Shown here: in pieces, positions 43,697 through 53,786 of the stretch | Position numbering within the stretch: position 1 is the stretch's first letter | Layout of the letters: the number at the start of each line of letters is the position of its first letter | Assembly: GCF_900100175.1 (NCBI RefSeq) | Contig: NZ_FNEM01000012.1 | Location: 1 to 64,000 of the forward strand | Source: Ferrimonas sediminum | GTDB lineage: Bacteria > Pseudomonadota > Gammaproteobacteria > Enterobacterales > Shewanellaceae | Reading direction: 5' to 3' | Length of the DNA: 64,000 bases | The notes under the pieces: generated by a model | Databases searched by the model: none | The model's input: only the letters and a program-made list of their open reading frames with translations | What the model was told of the DNA's origin: nothing | Made by a program: the position numbers and the translations under genes

Positions 43697-44926
43697 TCAG
43701 CCGTAAAACAGATAAGCCACGGCAATGGCGGCAGAGATGCCAGCCAGATCCGCGGTCAGGCCACAGAATACCGCATGGCGGCCGTTGCGAATCCCCACCG
43801 AACCGAAATACACCGCCAACACGTAGAAGGTGGTTTCCGTCGATCCCTGGAACATCGCCGCCAGCCGCCCGGCGAAGGAGTCCGCCCCGTGCACCGCCAT
43901 GGTTTCCACCATCATCGCCCGGGCCCCTGAGCCACTCAGCGGCTTCATGATGGCGGTGGGCAACGCATCGACGAAGCGGGTGTCCATGCCCAGACCGTGA
44001 AATAACGCGGCACAGGCCGACAGCACCCCGTCCAGCGCCCCGGATGCCCGAAACCAACCGATGGCCACCAGCATGGCCAACAGGTAAGGCAGCAGGGTCA
44101 ACACCACCGACACCCCCTCCTTGGCACCGCCGACAAAGGCATCGTAGGCATTGATTTTTCGATGACTCGCCAACCCCAGGAACACCATCACCACGGCGGC
44201 CAGCACCAGGCCACTGATCTGCGACGACACCTGCTCCAGCGCCTGGGCCGACAGCGTCATCAGGTAACTGATGGACGCCAGCAGCGCCGCCAGGGCCACC
44301 CCGCCCCACAACACCACGACCCGGTCCAGCAGCCGAATTCGCTGAATACTGGCGACGGCAATCAGACCCGCCAGGGTCGACGCCAGGGTCGCCAGCAAGA
44401 TGGGAATAAACACATCGGTGGGGTTCGCCGCCCCCTGCTGCGCCCGGTACATAAACACCGTGACCGGCAGCAGGGTGACTGACGAGGTATTGAGTACCAG
44501 AAACAGAATCTGGGCATTGGTGGCCACATGGGGAGTAGGATTGAGGCTTTGCAGATCCCGCATCGCCTTCAACCCCATAGGCGTAGCGGCGTTGTCCAGG
44601 CCCAAGGCGTTGGCAGCCAGGTTCATGGTCACCGACGCCAGCGCCGGATGGCCCGTTGGCACCTCCGGCATCAACCGCGAAAACAAGGGTGACAGGCGGG
44701 CGGCCAGCCACTCCATCAGGCCACACTGCTCGCCGATGCGCATCAGCCCCAGCCACAACGCCAGTACCCCGAGCAAACCGATGGCGATCTCCACCGTTAA
44801 GCTGGCCATCTCAAACAACGAGTTGGTCATCTGGGTGAAGATCAGCGCCTGATCATGCATCAGCCACTGCCAGATTCCGGAGACGGTTCCCAAAACAAAC
44901 AGCCCCAGCCACAATCGATTTAACAC
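43697..44926 (-). CDS. Nucleoside recognition (Gate) domain protein, SpmA-SpmB fusion
   Basis: The 409-residue membrane protein has about ten helices. Two Gate-domain blocks are visible: the SpmA-like half with NLAANALGLDNAATPMGLKA and the SpmB-like half with GSTETTFYVLAVYFGSVG. In Bacillus SpmA and SpmB are separate sporulation core-dehydration proteins; in gammaproteobacteria the fused protein has no proven substrate. It lies alone on the minus strand between letB and rsmF. Confidence 0.87.
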   Translation of the reverse strand: MLNRLWLGLFVLGTVSGIWQWLMHDQALIFTQMTNSLFEMASLTVEIAIGLLGVLALWLGLMRIGEQCGLMEWLAARLSPLFSRLMPEVPTGHPALASVTMNLAANALGLDNAATPMGLKAMRDLQSLNPTPHVATNAQILFLVLNTSSVTLLPVTVFMYRAQQGAANPTDVFIPILLATLASTLAGLIAVASIQRIRLLDRVVVLWGGVALAALLASISYLMTLSAQALEQVSSQISGLVLAAVVMVFLGLASHRKINAYDAFVGGAKEGVSVVLTLLPYLLAMLVAIGWFRASGALDGVLSACAALFHGLGMDTRFVDALPTAIMKPLSGSGARAMMVETMAVHGADSFAGRLAAMFQGSTETTFYVLAVYFGSVGIRNGRHAVFCGLTADLAGISAAIAVAYLFYG

Positions 44927-44980
44927 CCGGATCCCCTTTTCAAAACCGCTTTATGCTATATTTGGCGCCGTTTTTTCACG

Positions 44981-46411
44981 ATGTTGGTACAGACCATGGC
45001 GCACATAAGACAGGATTTCCTCAATTCCATCAGCGAGATCCTACCAGAACACCTTACCATGGACGACTTTGTCCGTTACAGCCAGATGCCCCTGCGCCGA
45101 TCCATTCGCATCAATACCCTGAAAATCGATTGCCCGTCGTTCATTGAGATGATGCGGCCTAAGGGCTGGCATTTTGAACCTGTGCCTTGGTGCGACAGCG
45201 GCTACTGGCTCACCCGTGACGATGAGTCCACCATGTTGGGTAATACCATCGAGCACCTGGCCGGCCTGTTCTACATTCAGGAAGCCTCATCGATGATGCC
45301 ACCTGCCGCCATGGCCAGTCTGGTGAACAACGCCCAGGCTGTGCTGGATGTGGCCTCGGCACCCGGCTCCAAGACCACTCAACTGGCGGCCTGGATGGAT
45401 AATGAGGGGGTACTGATCGCCAATGAATACTCCGCATCCCGGCTCAAAGGGCTGCACGCCAACCTGCAGCGACTGGGGATCGGCAACGTTAATCTGACCC
45501 ACTTCGATGGCCGGGTGTTTGGCCCGACCCTGCCGGAAACCTTCGATGCGGTGCTGCTGGACGCCCCCTGCTCCGGTGAAGGCACCCTGAGAAAGGATCC
45601 GGATTCCCTCAATAACTGGTCTCTGGAGTCCACCGAGTCCATTGCCGCCATGCAGCGGGACCTGATCGAATCGGCGTTTGTGGCCCTCAAGCCCGGCGGC
45701 GTGCTGGTGTACTCCACCTGTACCCTGAACCACAGAGAAAACCAGGATGTCTGCCACCACCTGCAGCAGCGCTTCCCCGACGCGGTGGCCTTTGAAGACC
45801 TGACCGGCCTGTTTGGCGATGCCCATAAGGCGATCACCCGTGAGGGCTTCCTGCACATCTGGCCGCAGGTGTTCGACAGCGAAGGCTTCTTTATTGCCGC
45901 CATCCGAAAGACCCAGCCGGTAGACAGCGACTACCGAAAGCCCCGCCTGGGTCGTTTCCCGTTCGGCTTTGCCAGCCGCAAGCAGGCCGAGGAACTGGAG
46001 GCGCACCTGCACAGCCAGTTTGGCCTTAGCCTACCGGACAGCCATACCCTGATGAGCCGGGACAAAGAGCTGTGGCTGTTTCCCAAAGGCAGCGATGCCT
46101 TTATCGATAAGATTCGAATGCAGCGGCTGGGACTCAAGGTGGCCGAGTGCCACAAACATGGCATCAAGATCAGCCACCAGGCGGTGATGCTGCTGGGCCA
46201 GGACAGCCCGTCATCGATGGCATTGGATGACGCTCAGGCAGTGCAGTACCTGCAAGGGCGGGATGTGGCCATGGACAATTCGGACAAACGGAAGGGTGAA
46301 GTGATTGTCAGCTATCGGGGCTTTCCTCTGGGGCTGGCCAAATGGGTGAATAACAAACTGAAAAATTCACTGCCCCGGGAGCTGGTCAGGGATAAAGTCG
46401 CACTAAAGTAA
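44981..46411 (+). CDS. rsmF: 16S rRNA (cytosine1407-C5)-methyltransferase RsmF
   Basis: RsmF (YebU) methylates C1407 of 16S rRNA. The product has 476 residues (E. coli 479). It has the SAM-site DVASAPGSKTTQLAAW, the catalytic Cys motif DAPCSGEGTLRKD and the TCTLNHRENQ motif with the second Cys, followed by a C-terminal PUA-like domain. The ATG at 44981 aligns best with the E. coli N-terminus; 44996 is an alternative. The prc-proQ-msrC-letAB-rsmF order is retained except for the inserted SpmAB-like gene. Confidence 0.94.
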   Translation: MLVQTMAHIRQDFLNSISEILPEHLTMDDFVRYSQMPLRRSIRINTLKIDCPSFIEMMRPKGWHFEPVPWCDSGYWLTRDDESTMLGNTIEHLAGLFYIQEASSMMPPAAMASLVNNAQAVLDVASAPGSKTTQLAAWMDNEGVLIANEYSASRLKGLHANLQRLGIGNVNLTHFDGRVFGPTLPETFDAVLLDAPCSGEGTLRKDPDSLNNWSLESTESIAAMQRDLIESAFVALKPGGVLVYSTCTLNHRENQDVCHHLQQRFPDAVAFEDLTGLFGDAHKAITREGFLHIWPQVFDSEGFFIAAIRKTQPVDSDYRKPRLGRFPFGFASRKQAEELEAHLHSQFGLSLPDSHTLMSRDKELWLFPKGSDAFIDKIRMQRLGLKVAECHKHGIKISHQAVMLLGQDSPSSMALDDAQAVQYLQGRDVAMDNSDKRKGEVIVSYRGFPLGLAKWVNNKLKNSLPRELVRDKVALK

Positions 46412-46631
46412 AGCGGAAAAAGGCAGCATTAAACCAGACAGCGAATCGAACAAAAAAATACGATTCACTGATTGGTCAAAGCAGTTTTTTTCAGCTACCT
46501 TTAGATGAGATTTTATACAGGTGCGCTGCGGCGTGCCCGAACAGTTCCCCTAAGCCTGTGACAACTTGGAGTGGTTATGGGCTTTTTTTTGTCTGCAATT
46601 TGGCCCGCCGCACCGCCAACCCAGCTTGCAC

Positions 46632-46663
46632 CCATGGTGACGGTCCAATCACCGTCACCATGG
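46632..46663. repeat. Perfect 13-bp stem-loop downstream of ycfH
   Basis: CCATGGTGACGGT and ACCGTCACCATGG pair fully around CCAATC. There is no T-run on either strand, so it is not a canonical terminator although it lies 15 bases beyond the ycfH stop. A 48-codon frame with GGAG and ATG at 46577 runs through it on the plus strand, but its sequence does not look like a protein. The remainder of 46412-46631 shows nothing clear. Confidence 0.5.
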
Positions 46664-46677
46664 CAGCGACAGTCCGA

Positions 46678-47442
46678 TCAACGACGACCGAACAGGGCGT
46701 GGAAGTTGTCCCCGGTCTGCTGACACAGCGCGTCGTAAGAGACGTGCTTGAGGTCCGCCACAAACTGGGCCACCTCTTTCACATAGGCCGGCTGGTTCTG
46801 CTTGCCCCGGTAAGGCATGGGTGCCAGATAGGGTGAGTCGGTCTCCACCAACAGGCGATCCATGGGCAGTTTTCGCACCACGTCCCGCAGTTGCTCGGCG
46901 TTGCGGAAGGTAACGATACCGGAGATGGAGATGTACAACCCCAGATCCAGTGCCGCCTTGGCCATCTCCCAGTTCTCGGTAAAGCAGTGCAACACTCCCT
47001 GCACGCCCTGGCCATCTTTAAGAATGCCGATGGTGTCTTCGCGCGCATCCCGGGTGTGAACGATCACCGGCTTGTTAAGTCGGTTGGCCACCTCAATGTG
47101 CTCGGCAAACGCCTGCTGTTGATCGGCGATGTTGTCCTTGCTGTAGTAGTAATCCAGCCCGGTTTCACCGATGGCGACCACGCGCGAGTCCGCCGCTTCG
47201 CGCTCTAGCCAGTCGCGACAAAATCCCTCTTTAATATCCAGCGGGTGCACCCCGCAGGACAGCAGCACATCCTGATACGGCTCCACCAGAGCCTTCATCT
47301 GCTGATAGCCGGCCTGGCTGACGGAGACGCATAACATCTGCTGCACACCGGCATCCCGGGCCCGTTGCACTACGGGGGCCAGCGACTCAGGGGTGGGCTC
47401 TTCGGCCAGTCTATCCAGATGGCAATGGGAATCTATCAGCAC
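46678..47442 (-). CDS. TatD-family metal-dependent hydrolase (YcfH type)
   Basis: The 254-residue TIM-barrel protein has the metal motif DSHCHLD at the start, GETGLDYYY, the HTR/HCFT His pair (VIVHTRDA, VLHCFTE) and the closing ETDSPYLAP. TatD proteins are Mg-dependent DNases or deoxyribonucleases. Position after tmk-holB-pilZ matches ycfH rather than tatD. It is the last gene of the dcd-led operon. Confidence 0.92.
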   Translation of the reverse strand: MLIDSHCHLDRLAEEPTPESLAPVVQRARDAGVQQMLCVSVSQAGYQQMKALVEPYQDVLLSCGVHPLDIKEGFCRDWLEREAADSRVVAIGETGLDYYYSKDNIADQQQAFAEHIEVANRLNKPVIVHTRDAREDTIGILKDGQGVQGVLHCFTENWEMAKAALDLGLYISISGIVTFRNAEQLRDVVRKLPMDRLLVETDSPYLAPMPYRGKQNQPAYVKEVAQFVADLKHVSYDALCQQTGDNFHALFGRR

Positions 47443-47487
47443 GGGTGGGTTACTCCGGAAAAAAATAAGGCGACAGAGCTTAAGGGC

Positions 47488-47811
47488 TTATAGGGTTGAG
47501 GTCAATTGGGTAGAGGACAACTGATCTGCCAGTACCTGCTCGATGCGGTGTCGATGGCGACTGTGATCATCGCCAAAGCGTACGCCGACCCCTTGAGGCC
47601 GCTCCTTGTCGGCCACCGGATTAAGCCACACCACCACCCCGTCGAAACGATGCTCCTGCGGGTCATCGGGAAGACGATAACTGGCACAGACTCTCTGGCC
47701 CAGCTGCCAGGGCGACAAGGAGGGAAAAAACAGCCCGCCTTCGGACAAAAACCCCATGTACGCCAGATACAGCTGATTGGCGTTGGCAAACTGGCAGTGC
47801 AATCGCTCCAT
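47488..47811 (-). CDS. pilZ: PilZ domain protein (type IV pilus PilZ type)
   Basis: A 107-residue PilZ-fold protein. Its position between holB and ycfH is that of pilZ in Pseudomonas. The c-di-GMP signature (RxxxR and D/NxSxxG) is not visible; the corresponding region reads SEGGLFFPS. In known pilus PilZ proteins this absence is normal, and they act by contact with FimX and PilB. Function here is therefore inferred from fold and context. Confidence 0.82.
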   Translation of the reverse strand: MERLHCQFANANQLYLAYMGFLSEGGLFFPSLSPWQLGQRVCASYRLPDDPQEHRFDGVVVWLNPVADKERPQGVGVRFGDDHSRHRHRIEQVLADQLSSTQLTSTL

Positions 47812-47832
47812 TGACGCTCCTGTCTTGCGGGG

Positions 47833-48732
47833 TCAGGCATGGCCCAGAAGTTGCTGGAACACCGCCACATGATTCAAACCCGACTGTAACTGAAAGGTCT
47901 GATAGGCATCGGCCACGGCCCGTGCCAGTGGCAAACGGCTGTATACCTGATTGATATAGCTTTTTTGATCTGCTACCAGTTCAATATAGAGCAGTTTCAG
48001 CGCCAGCGCCGCGTCGTCGGCATCCAGCTTTACCAGCTCGGCGTCCAGCAGCCCGCTGTGCAGGCTGCGTTGCCAGGCCTGTTGCCAGGCGTCGACTCGT
48101 TCCAGACGCTGCTGCTCCATCGCCTGATGCAGCGCCAGCGGTCCCCCCAGCAGCTTCAGGTAGCGGGCCAGTTTCTCCGGCGGCAGCGCCGGCTGGCCGA
48201 GATAGGCCTGGCTCTGGCTCAGGGTCGGCGAGGCCACCAACAGACGTTGGCAGCGACTGGCGATGGTCGGCAGCAAGCGGTTAACGTGATCGCTGACCAG
48301 CAAAATGTGCACCCCGTCGGCGGGCTCTTCAAGGGTCTTCAGCAGGGCGTTGGCAGAGGCGCCGTTCATGGCATCGGCCTGATGCACCACCACCACCCTT
48401 GCCCCGCCCTGATGGGCGGTGTGGGACAGCTCCTGCAGCAAGGCGCGGATCTGTTCCACCTTGATCATCTTGCCATCGGGCTTAAGTTCGATGAAATCCG
48501 GGTGATTGCCTGCGGCCAACAGCTGGCAGCCCCGGCACAGACCGCAGTCACTGCCCTGTTCGCACAGCAAGCTGTGGGCCAGCGCCAGCGCCAGGCGGTG
48601 TTTGCCCACCCCCTCTCCGCCACACAGCAACCAGCCGTGGCTAAGGCGATGACCGGCGCGCGCCTGTTGCCACAACTGCCAACTGGGAGTCAGCCAGGGC
48701 ATGGCTGCCAGCGATCCGGGCAGGCTATTCAC
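47833..48732 (-). CDS. holB: DNA polymerase III delta' subunit HolB
   Basis: Delta' is part of the clamp loader. The product is 299 residues from the GTG at 48732, which overlaps the tmk stop as GTGA. It has a P-loop-like [11 protein letters not shown], a zinc-binding Cys set ([13 protein letters not shown]) and the SRC motif [10 protein letters not shown] longer upstream frame lies inside tmk in another frame and lacks similarity, so it is rejected. An ATG at 48702 is a less likely start. Confidence 0.92.
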   Translation of the reverse strand: MNSLPGSLAAMPWLTPSWQLWQQARAGHRLSHGWLLCGGEGVGKHRLALALAHSLLCEQGSDCGLCRGCQLLAAGNHPDFIELKPDGKMIKVEQIRALLQELSHTAHQGGARVVVVHQADAMNGASANALLKTLEEPADGVHILLVSDHVNRLLPTIASRCQRLLVASPTLSQSQAYLGQPALPPEKLARYLKLLGGPLALHQAMEQQRLERVDAWQQAWQRSLHSGLLDAELVKLDADDAALALKLLYIELVADQKSYINQVYSRLPLARAVADAYQTFQLQSGLNHVAVFQQLLGHA

Positions 48733-49361
48733 AGCAGCGCCTTGGCCAGGGCGGCTTCGATGTCCGCCTGTACCTGCTCGATGGTCTGGGAGGCATCGAT
48801 GGTGACCGTATCGGGATCGGTAGCGGCGTGATCCAGGTAGCACCGCCGGGCCCGCTCAAAGAAATCCAGGCTCTCCAGTTCGATGCGATCCAACTCACCG
48901 CGGCCGCGGGCTCGCTCCAGGCCCAGCTTGGGCTCGATGTCCAGGTACAAGGTCAGGCAGGGTTTGAACTGCCCCAGGGTGATGTCGGACAGTCCGGCCA
49001 CCTCCTGCTCCAGGCCTCGTCCGCCGCCCTGGTAAGCCACCGATGACAGGTTATGGCGGTCGCCTATCACCACCTTACCGGCGGCGATGGCCGGTTTAAT
49101 CACCGACTCGACCAACTGGGCCCGACAGGCGTACACCATCAACAACTCGGTCAGTGGCGCCATCGCCTCCTGCCGTGGCCGCTTCCAGATCTCGCGAATC
49201 TCTTCCGCCAGCGGCGTGCCGCCGGGCTCGCGGGTATTGACCCGCTCCAGATCGGGAAAATGGCGAGCAAACCACTGGTTGACCCGTTCAATGGCAGAGC
49301 TTTTACCCGCCCCTTCCAGGCCTTCGATAACCACAAATGAGGGAAACTTCGGTTGATTCAT
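48729..49361 (-). CDS. tmk: Thymidylate kinase
   Basis: Tmk phosphorylates dTMP to dTDP. The product has 210 residues (E. coli 213). Motifs are the P-loop [10 protein letters not shown], the DR motif [15 protein letters not shown] and the LID region [12 protein letters not shown]. It overlaps mltG by one base and holB by four bases, so the chain is translationally coupled. Confidence 0.96.
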   Translation of the reverse strand: MNQPKFPSFVVIEGLEGAGKSSAIERVNQWFARHFPDLERVNTREPGGTPLAEEIREIWKRPRQEAMAPLTELLMVYACRAQLVESVIKPAIAAGKVVIGDRHNLSSVAYQGGGRGLEQEVAGLSDITLGQFKPCLTLYLDIEPKLGLERARGRGELDRIELESLDFFERARRCYLDHAATDPDTVTIDASQTIEQVQADIEAALAKALL

Positions 49362-50371
49362 TATCGCTTTCTTATGTATCGGTTAACGGCCCGGTTGTGT
49401 TGCTGCAGCGTTTCGGAAAACTGATGGCTGCCATCCCCCCGGGCGACGAAATAGTAATAGTGACTGCTGACCGGCTGTGCCGCCGCCATCAACGCCTCAC
49501 GGCCGACGATAGCGATGGGTGTCGGTGGCAGGCCGTGAATACGGTAGGTGTTATACGGCGTCATCTGTCTGAGATCCTGTTTACGGATGTTGCCCTGGTA
49601 GGCATCGCCCATGCCATAGATCACCGTCGGATCGGTCTGCAACCGCATCCGCTTGTTGAGCCGGTTGACAAACACCGAGCCGATCAGCGGCCGTTCGCTG
49701 CCCAGGCCGGTCTCCTTCTCGATGATGGACGCCAGAATCAACATCTCATAGGCCGAGCCAATAGGCAAAGTCGACTGCCTCGACGCCCAGGCACGATCCA
49801 ACTCCTGATTCAGACGCTCGGCGGCCCGTTTCAGCAGGCCACGGTCGCTGTCACCGGCGTGAAACTGGTAGGTGTCCGGAAAGATCATCCCCTCCGGATT
49901 GTCGCCGTCAAAGCCGATCAGCGCCGCCAGTTGCTGCGGAGACTCTACCGTCCGTTGCAGCTGGGGATGGGCCTCAATCCGCTCAAGCGCCTGGGCAACG
50001 GTCTCGCCCTCCACCAGGGTAATGCGAAACACTTTCTGGTCGCCGCTGACCAGCATTGCCAGCGTCTGCTTCAGCGATTGAGACGGATCCAGATCATAGG
50101 TGCCGGCCTTGATGTGGGCCAGTTGCGGATCCAGCTTGACCGCCAGCTTAATCCAGAACGAGGTCTCTACCCAGCCACGCCCGGACCAGTTATCGGCCAC
50201 CCGGTTCACACTGTAGCCCTCGGGCAGTCGCCACTCGGTGACTTCGCCCAGTTGCAGTGGCTGGTTCAGTTGCACATCCAGTTGATGCACCAGGTAGGCA
50301 GCACCGATAACACCAGCCAGAATCAGGCTGAACAGGGAGAGCACCACCTTGGCGGCCAGAGATTTCAACAT
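49361..50371 (-). CDS. mltG: Endolytic peptidoglycan transglycosylase MltG
   Basis: MltG (YceG) cleaves nascent glycan chains and sets their length at the inner membrane. The 336-residue protein has one N-terminal helix (about residues 7-28), a LysM-like part and the catalytic domain with [11 protein letters not shown] and the conserved Glu in [10 protein letters not shown]. It overlaps pabC by 7 bases. The order pabC-mltG-tmk-holB is the usual gammaproteobacterial one. Confidence 0.94.
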   Translation of the reverse strand: MLKSLAAKVVLSLFSLILAGVIGAAYLVHQLDVQLNQPLQLGEVTEWRLPEGYSVNRVADNWSGRGWVETSFWIKLAVKLDPQLAHIKAGTYDLDPSQSLKQTLAMLVSGDQKVFRITLVEGETVAQALERIEAHPQLQRTVESPQQLAALIGFDGDNPEGMIFPDTYQFHAGDSDRGLLKRAAERLNQELDRAWASRQSTLPIGSAYEMLILASIIEKETGLGSERPLIGSVFVNRLNKRMRLQTDPTVIYGMGDAYQGNIRKQDLRQMTPYNTYRIHGLPPTPIAIVGREALMAAAQPVSSHYYYFVARGDGSHQFSETLQQHNRAVNRYIRKR

Positions 50372-51177
50372 AGTAGTAAGCGCTGAATGTCAGAAAAAGA
50401 GTGAGGGATAGGCAGCGGACGGCCGTCGATGCCAATTACCGGCACCGCCCCCATTAGAGCATTAGTGATAAAGGCACCGTCACAGCGGTCCAGGTCGGCG
50501 CCCACGACATCACGAACCTGCAGCGTCCAGCCATGGTCGGCGGCGCTGCGCAGCAACTGATGACGCATCACCCCTGCCACACCACAGCGGGCCAGCGACG
50601 GTGTGATCAGGGTTGAACCCTGAATCAGAAACAGGTTGGCGGCACTGGCTTCGATGATCCGGTTGTCACTGTCGAGCACCAGCAGATCATCGGCGTTGTG
50701 TAGCTTCAGTTCCCGCCGCAGCAGCACCTGCTCCAGTCGACCCAGGGTCTTCATGGCCGCCAGCGCCGGTTGCGTCCCGAGGCGCAGTCGGGCGGTATCC
50801 AGCGTCACCCCCTGTCGTTGCCACTCCAGGTAGTGCTGCGGGTAGTCGAAGGTCGAGACGATCACCGTCGGCGGGCGATCCAGCAAGGGATCATAGCCAC
50901 GGCCCTGACAGCCACGGGTGATCACCACCTTGATCACCGCCTCGGACGGGTCGCAGTGAGCCAGCGCCTGATCCAGGGTACGTTGCAGCGAGTCCCAGTC
51001 TGGCTGTCCCATCGACAGGCGCTGACAGGCGTGTTGCAACCGCTGACGATGCAACGGCCAGGCCAGGATACGGCCGCCGCTGACCCTCAGGGTGCTGAAG
51101 TGGCCATCCCCTAGGTTCAGGCCTCTGTCTGCGGTTGCCAGCTCATCCTTGCGCTGGCCATCGACCCAGTTCGGCAT
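50365..51177 (-). CDS. pabC: Aminodeoxychorismate lyase PabC
   Basis: PabC splits aminodeoxychorismate to p-aminobenzoate and pyruvate using PLP, in folate synthesis. The 270-residue class-IV aminotransferase-fold protein has the start DRGLNLGDGHFSTLRV, the PLP Lys in AAMKTLGRLEQ and the motif EASAANLFLI. It begins one base inside the dcd stop (TGATG). Confidence 0.93.
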   Translation of the reverse strand: MPNWVDGQRKDELATADRGLNLGDGHFSTLRVSGGRILAWPLHRQRLQHACQRLSMGQPDWDSLQRTLDQALAHCDPSEAVIKVVITRGCQGRGYDPLLDRPPTVIVSTFDYPQHYLEWQRQGVTLDTARLRLGTQPALAAMKTLGRLEQVLLRRELKLHNADDLLVLDSDNRIIEASAANLFLIQGSTLITPSLARCGVAGVMRHQLLRSAADHGWTLQVRDVVGADLDRCDGAFITNALMGAVPVIGIDGRPLPIPHSFSDIQRLLLC

Positions 51178-51761
51178 CAGCTGTCCTGGGTGATCCGGCT
51201 GGCCACGGCACCCTGTTGATCCCGGTACTTGGCATTGCTGCGCTTATTGTACGGTCGGGCACAGGCCATGTTCAGCTTTTCAAAATTCAGGGCACCGATG
51301 GTCATGCCAGGGCGCAGCGCCAGCGGCAGTTTGCCGCTGTTGTAGAACTCCAGCACAATCTGACCGGACCAGCCGGGATCGATGCGGTGGGCGGTCACGT
51401 GTACCATCAGGCCCAGGCGGGCCAACGACGAGCGACCATCGAGCCAGCCGACGATGTCCGCCGGCAGAGTCAGCGATTCCAGAGTCGCGCCCAGGGCCAG
51501 TTCGCCCGGGTGCAGGTAGAAGGCCTCTCCTTCGCCGATGGCGATCTCGTCGCTCATGACACTGTTCAGCGCCCGCTGAACCTCGTCTCTGGGGCCGGAC
51601 AGATCGATGGAGGCACAGGTGTGGTCTTTAAACACCCGGAACTTATCGCCCAGGGTCACATCCACGCTGACCCCGGAAATCTTATCCTGGGTCGGTCGTG
51701 GTTCCATCACCACCAGGCCGTCGTCCAGGTGCTGTTCAATCTCAATGTCGGTAAGACGCAT
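51177..51761 (-). CDS. dcd: dCTP deaminase
   Basis: Dcd deaminates dCTP to dUTP, the main source of dTMP in gammaproteobacteria. The product is 194 residues from the ATG at 51761 (E. coli 193), beginning [12 protein letters not shown]. It has [14 protein letters not shown] and the catalytic Glu in [19 protein letters not shown] is 8 bases upstream of the ATG. It is directly coupled to pabC, which is unusual because pabC normally follows acpP-fabF. Confidence 0.95.
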   Translation of the reverse strand: MRLTDIEIEQHLDDGLVVMEPRPTQDKISGVSVDVTLGDKFRVFKDHTCASIDLSGPRDEVQRALNSVMSDEIAIGEGEAFYLHPGELALGATLESLTLPADIVGWLDGRSSLARLGLMVHVTAHRIDPGWSGQIVLEFYNSGKLPLALRPGMTIGALNFEKLNMACARPYNKRSNAKYRDQQGAVASRITQDS

Positions 51762-51813
51762 AGTTCTATCCCTTAAACCTTTGGGTACACTTTTATTATT
51801 ATTACCGCGGCCG

Positions 51814-52452
51814 TTAGCTGGCCAGCTGGCGAATCTTGGCTTTGAGGAAATCAATGGCGATGCGGTTTTTACCCCCGCGAGGCACAATGATGTCCGCATG
51901 TTGCTTGGAAGGCTCGATAAACTGCATGAACATCGGCCGTACAGTGCGCTGATACTGTTCCAGCACCGAATCCATGGTCCGACCGCGCTCCTCGACGTCG
52001 CGACGCACGCGGCGCAGCAGGCAGATGTCCAGCGGCGTGTCCATAAAGATCGACGCGTGCATGTGCTGGCGCAGGTTCGGGTCGGTCAGCAGCAGAATCC
52101 CTTCCAGGATGATCACCTTCTTCGGAGTGACCTGGGTGCTCTCCTGCATCCGGGTATGCTCCACGTAGGAGTAGTTGGGAACCTGTACTGACTCGCCGTT
52201 ACGCAGCGCCGCCAGGTGCTGGCACAGCAACTCATGGTCGAGGGCATTGGGATGGTCGTAGTTGGTTTTAACCCGCTCCTCCATGGACAGGTGACTCTGG
52301 TCCTTGTAATAACAATCCTCGGTAATCATGGCAATCTGGTCGGTGCCCAAATCCTGACGCAGATCGTCGCAAATGGTTCTGGCGATGAGGCTCTTGCCAG
52401 AAGCTGAGGCACCGGCGATGCCGATGATAACGCATTGTTGTTCATTAACCAT
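51814..52452 (-). CDS. udk: Uridine kinase
   Basis: Udk phosphorylates uridine and cytidine with GTP in pyrimidine salvage. The 212-residue product (E. coli 213) has the P-loop [11 protein letters not shown], the motif [10 protein letters not shown] and YDHPNALDH, and the lid segment [10 protein letters not shown]. It lies 52 bases before dcd on the same strand, with no terminator seen between. Confidence 0.95.
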   Translation of the reverse strand: MVNEQQCVIIGIAGASASGKSLIARTICDDLRQDLGTDQIAMITEDCYYKDQSHLSMEERVKTNYDHPNALDHELLCQHLAALRNGESVQVPNYSYVEHTRMQESTQVTPKKVIILEGILLLTDPNLRQHMHASIFMDTPLDICLLRRVRRDVEERGRTMDSVLEQYQRTVRPMFMQFIEPSKQHADIIVPRGGKNRIAIDFLKAKIRQLAS

Positions 52453-52516
52453 GATGTGTACTTCAGATAAAAGTGAAAGAAATAATACTAGTGTGAACCA
52501 TAGGCGCGCTGGGCGC

Positions 52517-53629
52517 CTACTCGTCGCAAATCTCGATCTCCAGCGCGGTCGGCTCGGACAGGTTCACCAATGCCGCCGCCGTTTTATGGGCAATCGCCTT
52601 GTACTGGGCACTGATGTCGCCGTCGGGATCCGCTACCACGGTCGGGTTGCCACCATCCACCGCTTCACGAATCGCCACGTTCAGCGGCAGTTCGCCCAGC
52701 ATAGGTACATCGTAACGTTCGGCGGTCGCCTGACCACCGCCAGTGCCAAACGGATGCTCTTTGCTGCCGCACTGACCACAGATGTGGTAACTCATGTTCT
52801 CAACAATACCCAGTACCGGAATGTTGACCTTATTGAACATGGTGATGCCTTTGCGGGCATCGGCGGTGGCGATGTCCTGTGGCGTGGTGACCACCACGGC
52901 GCCGGCCACCGGCACCTGCTGGGACAGGGTCAGCTGAATGTCACCGGTGCCCGGTGGCATGTCGATGACCAGATAATCCAGATCCGGCCAGTTGGTTTCA
53001 TTCAACAGTTGCACCAGCGCCCCGGCGGCCATTGGCCCGCGCCAGACGGTCGCCTGGTCTTCGGTGACCATAAAGCCGATGGACATCGCTGCCAGACCAT
53101 GGGCAAACGCCGGCTCCATGGTTTTGCCGTCGGTACTCACCGGTTGGAAGTCGTTGACGCCCAACATGATCGGCACGGATGGGCCGTAGATGTCAGCGTC
53201 CAGCAGTCCCACTCGGGCGCCTTCGCTGGCCAGGGCCAGGGCCAGGTTAACCGCAGTGGTGGACTTGCCGACGCCGCCCTTACCGGAGGAAACCGCAACG
53301 ATGTTCTTCACCCCTTTGACGGCTTCCGCCTGTCCTTCGGCCTGCACCTGGGGAACGCTGAGTCCGATCTCGCACTCCACCTCGTCAATCTCTTCGAGTT
53401 TGGCCAGGGCATTGGTCAGGGCCATCACCCGCTGGCGGTATTTACTCTGACAGGGATAGGGGTACACCAATCCAAGCTTGAGGCAACGACCGTCGAGGTC
53501 GAGGCTGCGCACCAGACCGGCTTCAACCAGGTTCTGATTCAGGAAAGGATCGATTTGGGTGGAAAGGATGGACAGAACCTTGGCAGAGAGGGCCTCGGGC
53601 AGCTGATCGTTAATGGGATTCGGATTCAC
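52517..53629 (-). CDS. apbC: Iron-sulfur cluster carrier ATPase ApbC (Mrp)
   Basis: ApbC/Mrp is a P-loop Fe-S carrier that delivers 4Fe-4S clusters. The product is 370 residues from a GTG at 53629 (E. coli 369), chosen because GGAG lies 7 bases upstream. It has the N-terminal DUF59 (FeS assembly) domain, the deviant Walker [18 protein letters not shown] and the cluster-binding CxxC in HICGQCGS. A 7-bp stem (TAGGCGC/GCGCCTA, 52501-52519) overlaps its stop. It is divergent from metG, a common gammaproteobacterial arrangement. Confidence 0.94.
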   Translation of the reverse strand: MNPNPINDQLPEALSAKVLSILSTQIDPFLNQNLVEAGLVRSLDLDGRCLKLGLVYPYPCQSKYRQRVMALTNALAKLEEIDEVECEIGLSVPQVQAEGQAEAVKGVKNIVAVSSGKGGVGKSTTAVNLALALASEGARVGLLDADIYGPSVPIMLGVNDFQPVSTDGKTMEPAFAHGLAAMSIGFMVTEDQATVWRGPMAAGALVQLLNETNWPDLDYLVIDMPPGTGDIQLTLSQQVPVAGAVVVTTPQDIATADARKGITMFNKVNIPVLGIVENMSYHICGQCGSKEHPFGTGGGQATAERYDVPMLGELPLNVAIREAVDGGNPTVVADPDGDISAQYKAIAHKTAAALVNLSEPTALEIEICDE

Positions 53630-53786
53630 GCTCACGCTCCGTACTGAGAGATTGCGCCAAGTGTACCAGAACTCTCCTCTTTCGCGTGTGCAATATGCAA
53701 GCAACAACACACTGGATGGATGAAAATGCGCCGTCTATCGGTTAAACTGGCTGTTCTTCCGTAATTCACTGCATGCAAGAGATAAA

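Noticed and set aside
46577-46723. 48-codon small ORF with GGAG-N5-ATG
   Set aside because: It encodes a Pro/Gln-rich peptide, runs through a perfect hairpin and into the end of ycfH on the other strand; not enough to call a gene.
47488-47811. c-di-GMP receptor function for the PilZ protein
   Set aside because: The RxxxR and D/NxSxxG ligands are not visible, and the gene position is that of the non-binding pilus PilZ.
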